Notes: a model not told the origin generated them from the letters alone. Counted from the stretch's first letter, positions 9,029-18,372 are shown. The stretch: DNA of 64,000 nt from Methanoregula sp. UBA247 (GCA_002495055.1 DADR01000004.1:51656-115655); one strand, 5' to 3'. Numbers and translations: made by a program.

Positions 9029-10069
9029 ATGAAAAAAGTAGTAATCGAAGTTCCAAAAGACAAATCTGATACAATTCAGTCAAAATTTAAGGACACTCTT
9101 TTCTCTGTTGATGAAAGGGAAAAATCAACCCGGTTTACCCTCTATGTTCCCGATGAGATGCTGGATCAGCTTATCAGCCAGACCAATGGTTCTATTAAGG
9201 AGACGGCAGATTTCCGGCCCGTCTGGACGGGTATTATTCCCGATTACGAGAAATTAGCTGAAGAGGATGCCCGGATCACGATTATTGAAGTCTCCTCACC
9301 AGATTTCGTCATCTCGCCCTTTGTGGAAAAACTCAAGGAACGATACGGACATTCCGGGAAGAAGGTGGATAAAACACCCATCGAGAAGATTATCGCAACA
9401 ACGGAATCGTATACCGTCTTCGATAAAGAAAAATTTATTCTCGCTGCCATTGCCGGATTAGTGGCACTGATTGGATTATTTCTGAATAATATCGGCATCA
9501 TTATCGGTGCGATGCTGATATCTCCCCTGCTTGGCCCGATCTATGCATTGGCAGTCTATGTTGCGATTGGAGATGTTAAAACAACCCTGCGCTGCATCCA
9601 AATAGTGGGGCTGATGGTGTTAATGCTGGTCATCATCGCTGCACTTGCCTCATTTGCCCTTTCCTTCGTCATCGATCTGCCCCTCACGCCGGAGATACTG
9701 TCCCGGACGGACTCCAATGCAGTATTCATTGTGATGGCGGTCCTTCTTGGAATTGCTACCATGATAGCCTTGTCGGAGGGAATTCCGGAAGGGATAGCCG
9801 GTGTTGGTATTGCTGCAGCACTCCTTCCCCCGGCTGTTGTGACCGGGATAGCCGTGGTTCTTTTCCCGGAGGGGGCTCTGAAAGCTGTTGTTCTTACTCT
9901 TCAGAACGTTGTTGGTCTCATTGCAGGCAGTATTATCGGAGTCATGTTTCTCAACATCGGTCCCAGGGATCTCTTTGCGCAGGCCCAGTCACGACAGGTA
10001 ATTATCCGTGTGGCATGGTTCATGGCGATTCTCATCGTATTTCTTGTAATCATTTCGTTCCTTTTGTAA
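9029..10069 (+). CDS. DUF389 / TIGR00341 membrane protein
   Basis: A 346-residue protein with a soluble N-terminal domain of about 135 residues and about six C-terminal membrane helices. The conserved DUF389 segment reads GLFLNNIGIIIGAMLISPLL, followed by GIAAALLPPAVVTGIA. The family is widespread in archaea and cyanobacteria and has no firmly established biochemical role. Its place between K+ transporters and osmolyte genes suggests a membrane or ion-linked function, which is inference. A hairpin with a T-run follows the gene. Confidence 0.85.
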   Translation: MKKVVIEVPKDKSDTIQSKFKDTLFSVDEREKSTRFTLYVPDEMLDQLISQTNGSIKETADFRPVWTGIIPDYEKLAEEDARITIIEVSSPDFVISPFVEKLKERYGHSGKKVDKTPIEKIIATTESYTVFDKEKFILAAIAGLVALIGLFLNNIGIIIGAMLISPLLGPIYALAVYVAIGDVKTTLRCIQIVGLMVLMLVIIAALASFALSFVIDLPLTPEILSRTDSNAVFIVMAVLLGIATMIALSEGIPEGIAGVGIAAALLPPAVVTGIAVVLFPEGALKAVVLTLQNVVGLIAGSIIGVMFLNIGPRDLFAQAQSRQVIIRVAWFMAILIVFLVIISFLL

Positions 10070-10075
10070 CAATAG

Positions 10076-10107
10076 TGCAGGTTTTTCCTGCATTTGCAGT
10101 TTTTTAT
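10076..10107 (+). terminator. Hairpin plus T-run after the DUF389 gene
   Basis: TGCAGG (10076-10081) and CCTGCA (10087-10092) form a 6-bp stem with a 5-base T loop, followed by a run of T from about 10101. It lies seven bases after the DUF389 stop and before the convergent minus-strand genes. Confidence 0.45.
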
Positions 10108-10137
10108 TCCGTTTTTCCCGATGGTCACGAAGCTATC

Positions 10138-10866
10138 TCACATGAACGGCAAATTCTTGTTTATCATGCGGTGTTCCTGTAACTCTCCATCATGATACAC
10201 CATGATGCGGACAAGTTCGCCTTGGGAAAGATACCGCATCTGAAGGTCATACATTTTCTGGTCATGCCCCAGATTATTGATTACAAAATATTCATGGACG
10301 GTTTCAATGAAGGATATCTGGTGAATGAGGAAGGCATTTTCATATTCCTTGACTTCTCGGGCGAGGGCAAGGCAAACATCTTCTGGTATTTCCTGATTGA
10401 ATCGCCCGTGTTCGTTCATCTTTGCGAACAGTCGCCATGTCACCAGTCCTGCCGCATCAGCGCTGCGACGGAGCATATGGGGGTAGATACGACATCCGGA
10501 AAACCTTTGATCATAGATCCGGCACTTCCCGTTTTCAAGAAACCAGCATGATCCAAGATTATCATTTCTCATGCGAAGTGCATACCCCGAGACATACAAC
10601 ATACCGTTCTGGTCGCAGAATTCAGGAGCCGGAGCAGGTTCGAACGCACCAGGATCAATTTTTTTCACTTCGGTCACATCATGATCCAGCAGAAAGATGT
10701 GCCCGTTCATTGCACGGGTGCAGCACGTTCCGCAGCGGGTGCACCGGAACCCGACTGTCTTAATTTCACCTGCTATACTATCCAAAGGATACGAGAAGAG
10801 ACGGTTTCTCTCTTGCATCAATGCAATGATACGACAGGGGAGTGGGATAGGAGAATCAGCGACCAT
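10138..10866 (-). CDS. YkgJ-type cysteine-cluster (CxxCxxCC) protein
   Basis: A 242-residue soluble protein carrying the Fe-S/zinc-type motif RCTRCGTCCTRA near residue 46 and further cysteines in GSCWFLENGKCRIYDQRFSGC. This is the layout of the YkgJ/CxxCxxCC (PF03692) family, thought to bind a metal or Fe-S cluster. The start at 10866 is chosen because it forms a TGATG overlap with the stop of the upstream gene, implying translational coupling. Substrate and redox role are unknown. Confidence 0.8.
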   Translation of the reverse strand: MVADSPIPLPCRIIALMQERNRLFSYPLDSIAGEIKTVGFRCTRCGTCCTRAMNGHIFLLDHDVTEVKKIDPGAFEPAPAPEFCDQNGMLYVSGYALRMRNDNLGSCWFLENGKCRIYDQRFSGCRIYPHMLRRSADAAGLVTWRLFAKMNEHGRFNQEIPEDVCLALAREVKEYENAFLIHQISFIETVHEYFVINNLGHDQKMYDLQMRYLSQGELVRIMVYHDGELQEHRMINKNLPFM

Positions 10867-11729
10867 CAGATTCCGCCCCAGCATTTCTTTCCCGAAATTT
10901 CAAACTCGACACTAGTAATGGTAATATCGATACTGGCATCTTCCCCGTCAGGAAGTATCAGGTCTGAAGAGAGATGCAGGGGTATTTTGTATCCCTGAAC
11001 ATCAGAATAATTAGAGAAATTTTGAATAAAATGACCTGGGACCGGATTGCTAGACTTCGGAGGATTCCTGTGGTATGCCTCAATGCTCTGGATTCGCCCA
11101 ATACCGTCGAAATGGACAAGAGCTTCCGCGCAGAGATCGTTGTCCATAAGGGATGCACGAGCCGTTAATTCACTTACGTTCTTCCATTCCAGCGAGGCAC
11201 CCGGCAAGAGAGCCATAGGGAAAAGAGGCGCACTGGCCAGATACCAAAAGAGCGAGGAGGTTTTAATCTTATCACCGTATGCATTGTCAAGCGGGAAGAC
11301 TGAGAAGAGATTAAGATTCATTCCCGCTTCACGATGTACGTAATAATCGAAAGCGTCGATCCAGATACCCGGTAGATAAGCAATTTTTGCATGCCACACG
11401 AAACCGGGAGTTCCAAGAGAGAGAAAAGCCCCACCCCGGACGTTCATCCATCGTCCTGTTTTTCCGTACCTGATCCTTCCCGTATGCCGGATATGTGCGC
11501 ACCCGACAGGATCGGTATTCTTACCGAGTGCCCAGGCCAGATAGCGTGACACCGGTTCAGGATCGGATGGAATGCTTTTATTGGAGGGTAGAGGTGCGTA
11601 ATCAATTATTAGGCGAAGGTAACTAGCCTGGTGCTCGATCAGGGAAGTGAAAAGATCGTTCCCGATTATTACAATAAGAAGAAAAATCGCAACCCACACA
11701 AGAAACCAGAAAATAAGCTCAGGGAACAT
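10866..11729 (-). CDS. DUF6544-like protein with N-terminal membrane helix
   Basis: A 287-residue protein with one N-terminal hydrophobic helix (LIFWFLVWVAIFLLIVIIG) and a beta-rich domain including RHTGRIRYGKTGRWMNVRGG, PGFVWHAK and ASAPLFPMALLPG. These match what I recall of the DUF6544 (formerly DUF6920) pattern. It is probably membrane-anchored with its globular part outside or inside the membrane; topology is unclear. Its last codons overlap the YkgJ-like gene, so the two are likely co-expressed. Function is unknown. Confidence 0.65.
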   Translation of the reverse strand: MFPELIFWFLVWVAIFLLIVIIGNDLFTSLIEHQASYLRLIIDYAPLPSNKSIPSDPEPVSRYLAWALGKNTDPVGCAHIRHTGRIRYGKTGRWMNVRGGAFLSLGTPGFVWHAKIAYLPGIWIDAFDYYVHREAGMNLNLFSVFPLDNAYGDKIKTSSLFWYLASAPLFPMALLPGASLEWKNVSELTARASLMDNDLCAEALVHFDGIGRIQSIEAYHRNPPKSSNPVPGHFIQNFSNYSDVQGYKIPLHLSSDLILPDGEDASIDITITSVEFEISGKKCWGGI

Positions 11730-11768
11730 CAGATGCCCCCCGTTTTCCGTATCCGGACATCCACCTGC

Positions 11769-12605
11769 TTACAATCTTTTATACCAGACATTCATGCTCT
11801 CCAGCGATCCACAGATGTTGGTATTGTTGGGGAGCAGTCCTCCGTACTGGTATCCCGCCCCGGCAAATACAGTATTGACCGGCATAGAAATTGCCCTGGC
11901 AATCGTATACGCAAGCAGGATTCCCTCATTTTTCATATCGGTTTCCATTGTATGGAGGAGAAGTCCGGCAAAACCCCTTCCCCGAAAGAGCGGATTGGTT
12001 GCAAAATCGGTCACCTCAGCATTCAGATTTTCATCATCAATGTCGGAGGATGCAACGGCCGCTAGCAGGTGGGATTTCCTGATAATATAGTACCGGACCT
12101 GCCCCTGCATGGACTCCCGTATATAGTCAGGGTCATGGATGGGAAACGGGTAGGTTTTGAAGATCAAACGATAGAGTGCTGCAATCTCCTCAGCATCTCC
12201 TGTATGAGCACGCCTCAGGGAAAATCCCTTCGGCAGATTAACCAAGGACCTCTGCCCTGCATACTCGAATGAGGTTGACAGAACATTTGCAATTATCGAT
12301 GCATGAGGGACTTCTTTCCGGCTTGGATCGGTATATTTCGCCATGAACACCACAGACTCTTTGCCATGGAAGAAGAATGGGACAGTGGCTTCCGTGATAT
12401 ACCCGGCATTGGCAAAAATTTCTACAGAGGATTCCGCTACCTTGACAAAAATTTTAGTATAGCCTTCCTTATGGGTGAGATCCTCTGCATACCGGATGAT
12501 GTCAGGAGTATCGGCCGGAGCCAGTTTCATTACGTAGACCCGGTTATTGATCCGGCCATGCTGGATGATGCTGTGCCCACGATGCAGGACTTCATCACTC
12601 TGCAT
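11769..12605 (-). CDS. ablB: Beta-lysine N-acetyltransferase AblB
   Basis: A GNAT-fold acetyltransferase of about 278 residues. The acetyl-CoA loop region is FRGRGFAGLLLHTME, within TDFATNPLFRGRG. It acetylates the epsilon-amino group of beta-lysine to give Nepsilon-acetyl-beta-lysine, a compatible solute of methanogens at high salinity. It lies downstream of ablA with a short overlap, the classical ablAB operon order. The ATG at 12605 has GGAGG eight bases upstream; the ATG at 12611 is too close to it. A scrap resembling its last 19 codons occurs at 19209-19277. Confidence 0.93.
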   Translation of the reverse strand: MQSDEVLHRGHSIIQHGRINNRVYVMKLAPADTPDIIRYAEDLTHKEGYTKIFVKVAESSVEIFANAGYITEATVPFFFHGKESVVFMAKYTDPSRKEVPHASIIANVLSTSFEYAGQRSLVNLPKGFSLRRAHTGDAEEIAALYRLIFKTYPFPIHDPDYIRESMQGQVRYYIIRKSHLLAAVASSDIDDENLNAEVTDFATNPLFRGRGFAGLLLHTMETDMKNEGILLAYTIARAISMPVNTVFAGAGYQYGGLLPNNTNICGSLESMNVWYKRL

Positions 12606-14055
12606 CGCCATTCCTCCGTTCTATCCGGTCGGTATTTGCCGGAATAAGCGTCGTCGTATCATCAAAATCTGCAAGCAGTTTTGCCACACCGACGACTTTT
12701 GACTCGTCAGCCCGGTCGATATTCAGCTGCAGCTTGCATATGTCACAATTGCCGTTACAGAAGATACGGTCATAATTGGCCGGTTCCTGATATGTGCAGA
12801 TCATACCCTCATAATTGCGCAGGACGACCTTATGCACAGACCAGGTCAACAGGTAGTTAGGGAATATGGGAATCTTACCACCACCACCCGGTGCATCGAT
12901 CACATAGCGCGGGACGGCAAAACCGCTGGTATGACCGACAAGGTTCTCCATGATTTCGATGCCTTTGGAGACCGGGGTTCGGAAATGGCTGATGCCTTCT
13001 GACAGGTCGCACTGGTACAGGTAGTACGGGCGGATACGGTTTTTCACGAGCTGGTGAACCAGCTCTTTCATAATACGGGGGCAGTCATTAATCCCGGCGA
13101 GGAGAACGGACTGGTTGCCCAGCGGGATACCGGCATCAGCGAGTCTGGCGACCGCAATCCGGGCAGAATCTGTCATCTCCTTAGGGTGGTTGAACTGCAT
13201 ATTCACCCAGAGCGGGTGGTGCTTTTTCAGCATAGTGACAAGTTCATCCGTGATCCTGAACGGCAGCGTTACTGGCACACGGGTTCCGATCCGTATTACT
13301 TCTACATGCGGGATGGCACGGAGCTCATTGAGGATCCAGTCAAGATAATCATCACTGAGCATGAAAGGGTCGCCCCCGGAGAGGAGCACGTCGCGAATCT
13401 GTGGCGTGTTCCGGATGTATTCAATACCCGTGAGGATCTCGTCCCGGTCAGGAATCGAATCAACATCACCGACTTTGCGTTTCCGTGTGCAGTGCCGGCA
13501 GTACATCGCACAGGTGTTGCTGACAAGGAAAAGCACCCGGTCAGGATACCGGTGCGTGATACAGGAACACGGGCTGTCCTTTTCCTCTGCCAGCGGATCG
13601 GAGAGCTCGTAGTGTTCGATGATGAGCTCCTTGGGTGATGGGAATGCCTGCTTGAAAATTGGATCATTCTGATAATCATTCACATCAATAAGGGAGAGAT
13701 AATAGGGAGTGATGTTAAGAGGAAATTTATCGATCGTTTTCTGGAGCTGTTCCCGCTCCTCCCTATTGAAACGGATGCCAAGGACCTGTTCAACGGTGGC
13801 AAGATCCCGGACTGCATGCCGGATCTGCCACCGCCAGTCCTTCCAGAACTCGGGAGTCTTCTCTGTATCAAGGGTCTTCCGTATGATCGAGTGATTATCC
13901 GGTTTTTCTCCCCCCTCGTATAATCCTTTCAGGACAGATATTATATCCTTTGCCCTGTTTTTTACCTGTGCCCCCACATCTTTCACCGTATGCAGGGTGC
14001 CAACCGGTTTCTTTTGTCCTCGTAATCCTTTCGGGGAACGGGATTTTTCACTCAA
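12595..14055 (-). CDS. ablA: Lysine 2,3-aminomutase AblA
   Basis: A radical-SAM, PLP-dependent enzyme that makes L-beta-lysine from L-lysine, the first step of the osmolyte pathway. The cluster motif CAMYCRHC lies near residue 183. The lysine-pocket aspartates of the family are present in YLYQCDLSEG (near 348) and VIDAPGGGGK (near 387). The C-terminal CNGNCDICKLQ adds a CxxC zinc-type site. A TTG at 14055 with AGGGG about ten bases upstream is preferred; a TTG at 14100 would overlap the upstream gene by 29 bases. The N-terminus is long compared with well-known homologues. Confidence 0.92.
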   Translation of the reverse strand: MSEKSRSPKGLRGQKKPVGTLHTVKDVGAQVKNRAKDIISVLKGLYEGGEKPDNHSIIRKTLDTEKTPEFWKDWRWQIRHAVRDLATVEQVLGIRFNREEREQLQKTIDKFPLNITPYYLSLIDVNDYQNDPIFKQAFPSPKELIIEHYELSDPLAEEKDSPCSCITHRYPDRVLFLVSNTCAMYCRHCTRKRKVGDVDSIPDRDEILTGIEYIRNTPQIRDVLLSGGDPFMLSDDYLDWILNELRAIPHVEVIRIGTRVPVTLPFRITDELVTMLKKHHPLWVNMQFNHPKEMTDSARIAVARLADAGIPLGNQSVLLAGINDCPRIMKELVHQLVKNRIRPYYLYQCDLSEGISHFRTPVSKGIEIMENLVGHTSGFAVPRYVIDAPGGGGKIPIFPNYLLTWSVHKVVLRNYEGMICTYQEPANYDRIFCNGNCDICKLQLNIDRADESKVVGVAKLLADFDDTTTLIPANTDRIERRNGDAE

Positions 14056-14071
14056 AATGTCCGATCCCCTT

Positions 14072-15217
14072 TTAGAATAACCAATGCATTTTTGGTGCAA
14101 TCACGGGCATTAAATCACTTAATTGGGCTGTATGGTGATGGTAATCATCGAACCACCGAGCCAACGGATTGCTGCGGAACACCATGAATTTCCCGAGGTT
14201 GGCAGGGTCGGCCGACTGGTGGTACCGCATGAAGACCTGCCCTGCAGTCTTTCCGACGACCTCAATCTTGCCGGTAGCATGCGACATGACGAACCGTGCC
14301 CGTTTCGCAAGTCCTGAACACGCCTGCCAGGATTTCTGGATAATTTCGTAAGACTGTTCAACAGGTACCTGGAAGATGCGGTTTCCCAGAGAAGGGCGGC
14401 ACTGGAAGACGTAATAGGGTGAGATTCCCGCAAATGAAAGTTTGCGGAAGAGCTCAGTGAATATTTCCGGCTCACTGTTAACGCCATTGAGAATTGGGGT
14501 CTGGCTGACTACCATGACCCCGGCTTTCTGGAGTTCGTGTGCTGCCCTGATTGACATGTCAGTCAGTTCCCGGGGGTGGTTGAAATGTGCCATCAGGTAG
14601 ATGCGTTTTTCCGGCGTGCTGTAGCGTGACAGGACATAACAAAGATCTTTGTCATTGAGGATCCGGTAAGGATTGTATGCCAGCATTTTGCTGCCGATAC
14701 GGATAATATTGACATGTTCAATCTCACGGAGCTGGCGCAGGATCGACTCGAGCTGGCGGGTCTCGAGTGTCAGGGGATCTCCGCCGGTCAACAGGACATT
14801 GGTAATCTCTTTATGCTCACGGATGTAGTTAATCCCCTCGCAAACATCCTTCACGGTTTCGCGTTCGGTATCCATGAACAATCGTTTCCGGAAGCAGAAA
14901 CGGCAGATACCCCCGCAGACATCGGTCAGGAGCAGGAGGCCTGTCTGTGCATATTTGTGCTGCAGGCCGGGTTTTTTTGTAAAATCTTTCTCGCACGAAG
15001 GGTCAAGACATCCTCCTCCATTGAGTTCAGAAGGATCGGGGATAACAATCCTGCGAAGGGGATCGTGCCGGTTTTTCCAGTCAATCAGCGACAGGTAATA
15101 GTCGTTGGATCGGAAGGGGAATTTATCACTCACAGTCTCCATTTCCTCACGTTCCTTGGATGAGAGCCCGACAAGGTTGTCAAGCTCGGATATAGTACTC
15201 AGGTATTTCGGATTCAT
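14072..15217 (-). CDS. KamA-family aminomutase paralogue with altered substrate pocket
   Basis: A 381-residue radical-SAM/PLP protein with cluster motif CGGICRFC, followed by RKR, and the family core VLLTGGDPL and HFNHPREL. It is the first gene of an operon with ablA and ablB; the ATG at 15217 follows GAGGTG. Where lysine 2,3-aminomutase has Asp in QCD and DAPGG, this protein has Arg (FQCRPSLG, near residue 272) and Ser (FVMSHATGK, near 310). Loss of both lysine-binding acids and gain of a positive charge suggests a different, probably acidic, amino acid such as glutamate. That is inference. Confidence 0.82.
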   Translation of the reverse strand: MNPKYLSTISELDNLVGLSSKEREEMETVSDKFPFRSNDYYLSLIDWKNRHDPLRRIVIPDPSELNGGGCLDPSCEKDFTKKPGLQHKYAQTGLLLLTDVCGGICRFCFRKRLFMDTERETVKDVCEGINYIREHKEITNVLLTGGDPLTLETRQLESILRQLREIEHVNIIRIGSKMLAYNPYRILNDKDLCYVLSRYSTPEKRIYLMAHFNHPRELTDMSIRAAHELQKAGVMVVSQTPILNGVNSEPEIFTELFRKLSFAGISPYYVFQCRPSLGNRIFQVPVEQSYEIIQKSWQACSGLAKRARFVMSHATGKIEVVGKTAGQVFMRYHQSADPANLGKFMVFRSNPLARWFDDYHHHTAQLSDLMPVIAPKMHWLF

Positions 15218-15243
15218 CGTACACCTCAACTTGGGGTTATGCT

Positions 15244-15329
15244 CTGCCCGTGAGAGGGCAGGGGTTGAGTAATGCGAAAAAACTAATGATCACCAATAAA
15301 GATAATTGATCGAATAATATGCATTACTC
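15244..15329. promoter_or_regulatory. Leader hairpin and 9-bp inverted repeat ahead of the abl operon
   Basis: CTGCCC/GGGCAG (15244-15261) can form a stem in the leader of the minus-strand osmolyte operon. Further upstream, GAGTAATGC (15267-15275) is mirrored by GCATTACTC (15321-15329), and the second arm continues into the palindrome TTACTCAGTAA. These dyads lie in the promoter zone of a salt-regulated operon and are candidate operator sites. The whole gap 15218-15556 has no gene. Confidence 0.4.
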
Positions 15330-15434
15330 AGTAAATCCTTACTGGGAACTCATCCTTTAAACCCTTTGTGTTATTTTAACTTTGCATGGCGGAAAAGAGA
15401 AACAGGGATTGAAAAACGTCCAGATTGCTATCTG

Positions 15435-15478
15435 AGGGAATAGGGAAATTGAATCTCGACATTGTTTTCCTATTCCCT
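15435..15478. promoter_or_regulatory. 10-bp inverted repeat upstream of the antiporter gene
   Basis: AGGGAATAGG (15435-15444) and CCTATTCCCT (15469-15478) are a perfect 10-bp inverted repeat separated by 24 bases, about 80 bases before the antiporter start at 15557. It may be an operator or the 3' stem of an unseen transcript. No T-run of note follows. Confidence 0.4.
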
Positions 15479-15556
15479 GATGCTAATAAAAACAAAATAT
15501 CAATCTGGTTCCTGTAAACCGAAAAGGGTTTTAATTGTTATTTCCCAGTTATTGCG

Positions 15557-16771
15557 ATGGATAGCCTCTTCACCTCCCCGGAATTCCAGATGAGCCTGCT
15601 GCTGTTCGTAGCACTCGGGGGCTATCTGATTGCATCGCGTATCAACCAGTCCGCAGTTATCGGACTAATCCTTGTAGGACTCCTGGTCGGGCCGAGTGTG
15701 CTTGGGCTGATCACCTATACTGATTTTGTCCGCAGCATCGCCCATCTCGGGGCCGTCATCCTTTTATTTGTGATCGGGTTCGAGTTCAATATGAAAGATA
15801 TTGTCCAGCCTCGAAACTTTGCCATTGCTTTGATTGGTGTTATCGTGCCATGGTTCGGCGGATGGGGACTTTCTGTCCTCTTCGGTTTCGATTCGGCAAG
15901 TGCGATCTTTGTCGGCACTGCCTGTACGGCTACAAGCATCGCGATCACGGCAAATGTTCTCAAAGAGCTGGGCAAACTCCAGACAGAAGCGGCAAAAGCG
16001 ATCATCGGTGCCGCAGTCATCGATGATGTGCTGGCCCTGCTTGTCCTTGCGATCAGTAAGGATGTCGTCAGCGGTTCATTCTCGTATCTCAGCGTGGCAA
16101 TCGTCACCATAAAGGCAGTTGCATTTATTGTCATCGCTGCGGCGTTTGGCCTGCTTGTTGTCAGTAAGTACCTTGAGAAACTGGATACAACACCCTTTGT
16201 GCAGAAATACCCTGAGTTCATCTTCATCTTTGCAATGATGCTCGCCTTCATGTACGCCATGTTCGCTGAGGTTGTCGGGCTCTCGGCGATTGTCGGCGCA
16301 TTCATTGCGGGCGTTTCATTCAAGGATGTAAAGCTTCACCAGAGTCACAGTCTCAAAGAAGGAGCTGAGTACCTCCAGATCATCTTTGCCGCAATCTTCT
16401 TCGTCTCGCTGGGGATTATTGCTGATTTACACGCAGTAACCCCCGAAATCCTGCTCTTTTTGATCGTACTGACACTTGTTGCCATTATTACTAAGGTCAT
16501 CGGATGCGGGATACCGGCACGGATGGGCGGCTTATGCACGAAGGACTCGCTTATTGTCGGCTTTGGCATGGCACCCCGTGGTGAGGTTGCGATGATAGTT
16601 GCCCTTATCGGGCTGGAAGCTGATATCATCGGACAGGGGGTATATGTCACGCTGGTGCTGATGAGCCTGCTCACAACACTCATTACGCCAATTGTGTATC
16701 GCAACTGGTTCTATCGCGGGGAGTACGGAGGCTACGATGAGAAAGGAACCTGTATTGATGAGGGAAAATGA
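15557..16771 (+). CDS. CPA2-type cation:proton antiporter (Kef/NapA-like)
   Basis: A 404-residue integral membrane protein of about 12 helices, lacking a cytoplasmic nucleotide domain. The paired acidic residues AAVIDDVLALLVLA, typical of electrogenic CPA2/NhaA-like exchangers, lie near residue 155. Early helix motifs are GLILVGLLVGPSVLG and HLGAVILLFVIGFE. Conserved late motifs are VGFGMAPRGEVAMIVA. It should exchange Na+ or K+ for H+ across the membrane. The universal stress protein downstream is a frequent partner of such antiporters. Confidence 0.9.
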   Translation: MDSLFTSPEFQMSLLLFVALGGYLIASRINQSAVIGLILVGLLVGPSVLGLITYTDFVRSIAHLGAVILLFVIGFEFNMKDIVQPRNFAIALIGVIVPWFGGWGLSVLFGFDSASAIFVGTACTATSIAITANVLKELGKLQTEAAKAIIGAAVIDDVLALLVLAISKDVVSGSFSYLSVAIVTIKAVAFIVIAAAFGLLVVSKYLEKLDTTPFVQKYPEFIFIFAMMLAFMYAMFAEVVGLSAIVGAFIAGVSFKDVKLHQSHSLKEGAEYLQIIFAAIFFVSLGIIADLHAVTPEILLFLIVLTLVAIITKVIGCGIPARMGGLCTKDSLIVGFGMAPRGEVAMIVALIGLEADIIGQGVYVTLVLMSLLTTLITPIVYRNWFYRGEYGGYDEKGTCIDEGK

Positions 16772-16899
16772 TGGCCGATCATCATCATCTATCGGATTCA
16801 ATGGTAATGTTGCTTACTCCCGGTCTTCTCCACAGCGGAACCATCTTTCATGACCCGATCCATGACGTATCAGGAAAAAATTAAAAGTTGTGATCTACT

Positions 16900-17760
16900 A
16901 TGTTTAAAAATGTGCTAGTTCCCGTAGATCTGTCGATCAATTCCCGCTATGCACTTCGTTGCCTCAGGTACATACCGGGACTACGACAGGTTGAAATACT
17001 CCATGTAGTCTACAAAAGAAATCCTTTGAAAACTGATGACGTTGTTGATCCTGACCTTGAGCATAAACAGTCGTGTCTCGAAGAGATCAAAACAGATGTT
17101 GAAAAACCGGGTGTGATTGTCAGGACATTTATCGAGGAGATCCAGGGAGGCGAGATCTTCGGGGCAATCAACCGGGTCTCCACCCGGGAAGGTGTTGCGC
17201 TTACTCTCATGGGAAGGCGGGGGAGGGGGATCATCGATACTTTGCTTCTTGGCAGTGTCGCTTCTGATGTTCTTCGCTATGGCAAGACAGATCTGCTTCT
17301 TGTTCAGAACAAGCAGGCAAAGGAAGAACAGGATCTCCCCTGCCAAGACCTTTTTTCCCATGCTCTGGTATGTACAGATTTTTCTGATCCGGAAATTTCA
17401 GACCTGTGTTATAATGAATTGCCATGGATCCGCAAGGTAACACTGTTCCATGCAGTGACAACCGGGGATTCCCTGGAAGAAGTCAGATCTTCTGTTGATG
17501 CGGCAGAGGCAAAGCTTAAGAGATTTCAGGAACGCTTTTCCCAGATTTCTATTTCTGCTCTGGTACACGTTTCAATCGGAAGTGCTGCAGAAGAGATTAC
17601 CTCATTTGCCGAAAAGCAGGACGTATCAATTATCCTCATGAAATCAACCGGAAAGAGGAGTTTTCTCGAGAATCTTTTGGGCAGCACAACAGCACGGGTG
17701 GCGAGAAATTCCCAAAAACCGGTTCTTGTACTGAGAAGAACCCGGGATGGCAGGCAATAA
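16900..17760 (+). CDS. Universal stress protein with two Usp domains
   Basis: A 286-residue tandem Usp protein. Domain 1 starts at FKNVLVPVDLSINSRYALRC and ends with the ATP-loop-like MGRRGRGIIDTLLLGSVASD. Domain 2 starts near HALVCTDFSDPEI and ends MKSTGKRSFLENLLGSTTAR. The G-(x9)-G-S pattern needed for ATP binding is recognisable in both halves. It follows the antiporter by 128 bases on the same strand and may regulate it or respond to ionic stress, which is inference. A small stem follows its stop. Confidence 0.88.
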   Translation: MFKNVLVPVDLSINSRYALRCLRYIPGLRQVEILHVVYKRNPLKTDDVVDPDLEHKQSCLEEIKTDVEKPGVIVRTFIEEIQGGEIFGAINRVSTREGVALTLMGRRGRGIIDTLLLGSVASDVLRYGKTDLLLVQNKQAKEEQDLPCQDLFSHALVCTDFSDPEISDLCYNELPWIRKVTLFHAVTTGDSLEEVRSSVDAAEAKLKRFQERFSQISISALVHVSIGSAAEEITSFAEKQDVSIILMKSTGKRSFLENLLGSTTARVARNSQKPVLVLRRTRDGRQ

Positions 17761-17784
17761 TGCAGGATACGATATTGCTGCGGA

Positions 17785-17803
17785 CAAACCATTTGCAGGT
17801 TTG
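17785..17803 (+). terminator. Hairpin after the universal stress gene
   Basis: CAAACC (17785-17790) and GGTTTG (17798-17803) form a 6-bp stem with a 7-base loop, 25 bases after the stop, followed by a short T-rich tract. A simple transcript end is the likeliest reading. Confidence 0.35.
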
Positions 17804-17870
17804 GTATTTTATGAAAATTTGAAAAATTAACCCAACAACGAAGGGAAATCACCGTTAAAAGGGAATGCCG

Positions 17871-17972
17871 ATGATTGCAAAGATACTGCGGAAGCTCAAA
17901 TACCTGAAAAAAAAGATCTCCCGCAGGCATACTAAGGACACCCAAGAGATACAGAAGGAAAATAAAAAATAA
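17871..17972 (+). CDS. Possible very basic small protein, 33 residues
   Basis: A lysine/arginine-rich helix-like peptide starting MIAKILRKLKYLKKKISRRH. AAAGGGA lies eight bases ahead of the ATG, a good ribosome site. No family is recognised. It could be a nucleic-acid-binding or membrane-active peptide, or chance. The following 17973-18372 shows no convincing gene; an 80-codon frame there has no recognisable content. Confidence 0.3.
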   Translation: MIAKILRKLKYLKKKISRRHTKDTQEIQKENKK

Positions 17973-18372
17973 GAAATTTAAAAAATCTCATTTACAGAAA
18001 ACTGGAAAGGTTACGTGCTGATGGTTGTAAACCCCATTGACACGGGTGCGGGAATTTGGAGCCTGCACAGAATAATCCATCCCGGGTCAATTGTCGAGCT
18101 GGTCCTGCCGGGCGAAAAAACCTCGGCACTACACCGGTTAAAAAGCGAAAACTACCGATTTTAAAGAGGACAACGCCCTGCCTGAATACAGATCCGGAAT
18201 CGTGTTACAGCGAACCGTTAGATTATCCAGATCCTTTTTTTATTCGCCGTTGGTTACTGATGGTCGTTTTTACTGTTTTACCGTTTCCTGACCAGTGACC
18301 CAAGAATTAACTATTTCGATCTCCAAAGAAAATATAATTTTTATTCTATTCAACACAGGGAGACGATTTCCT

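Noticed and set aside
18056..18298. An 80-codon frame before the flavoprotein
   Set aside because: Composition is not protein-like, there is no ribosome site and no family pattern.
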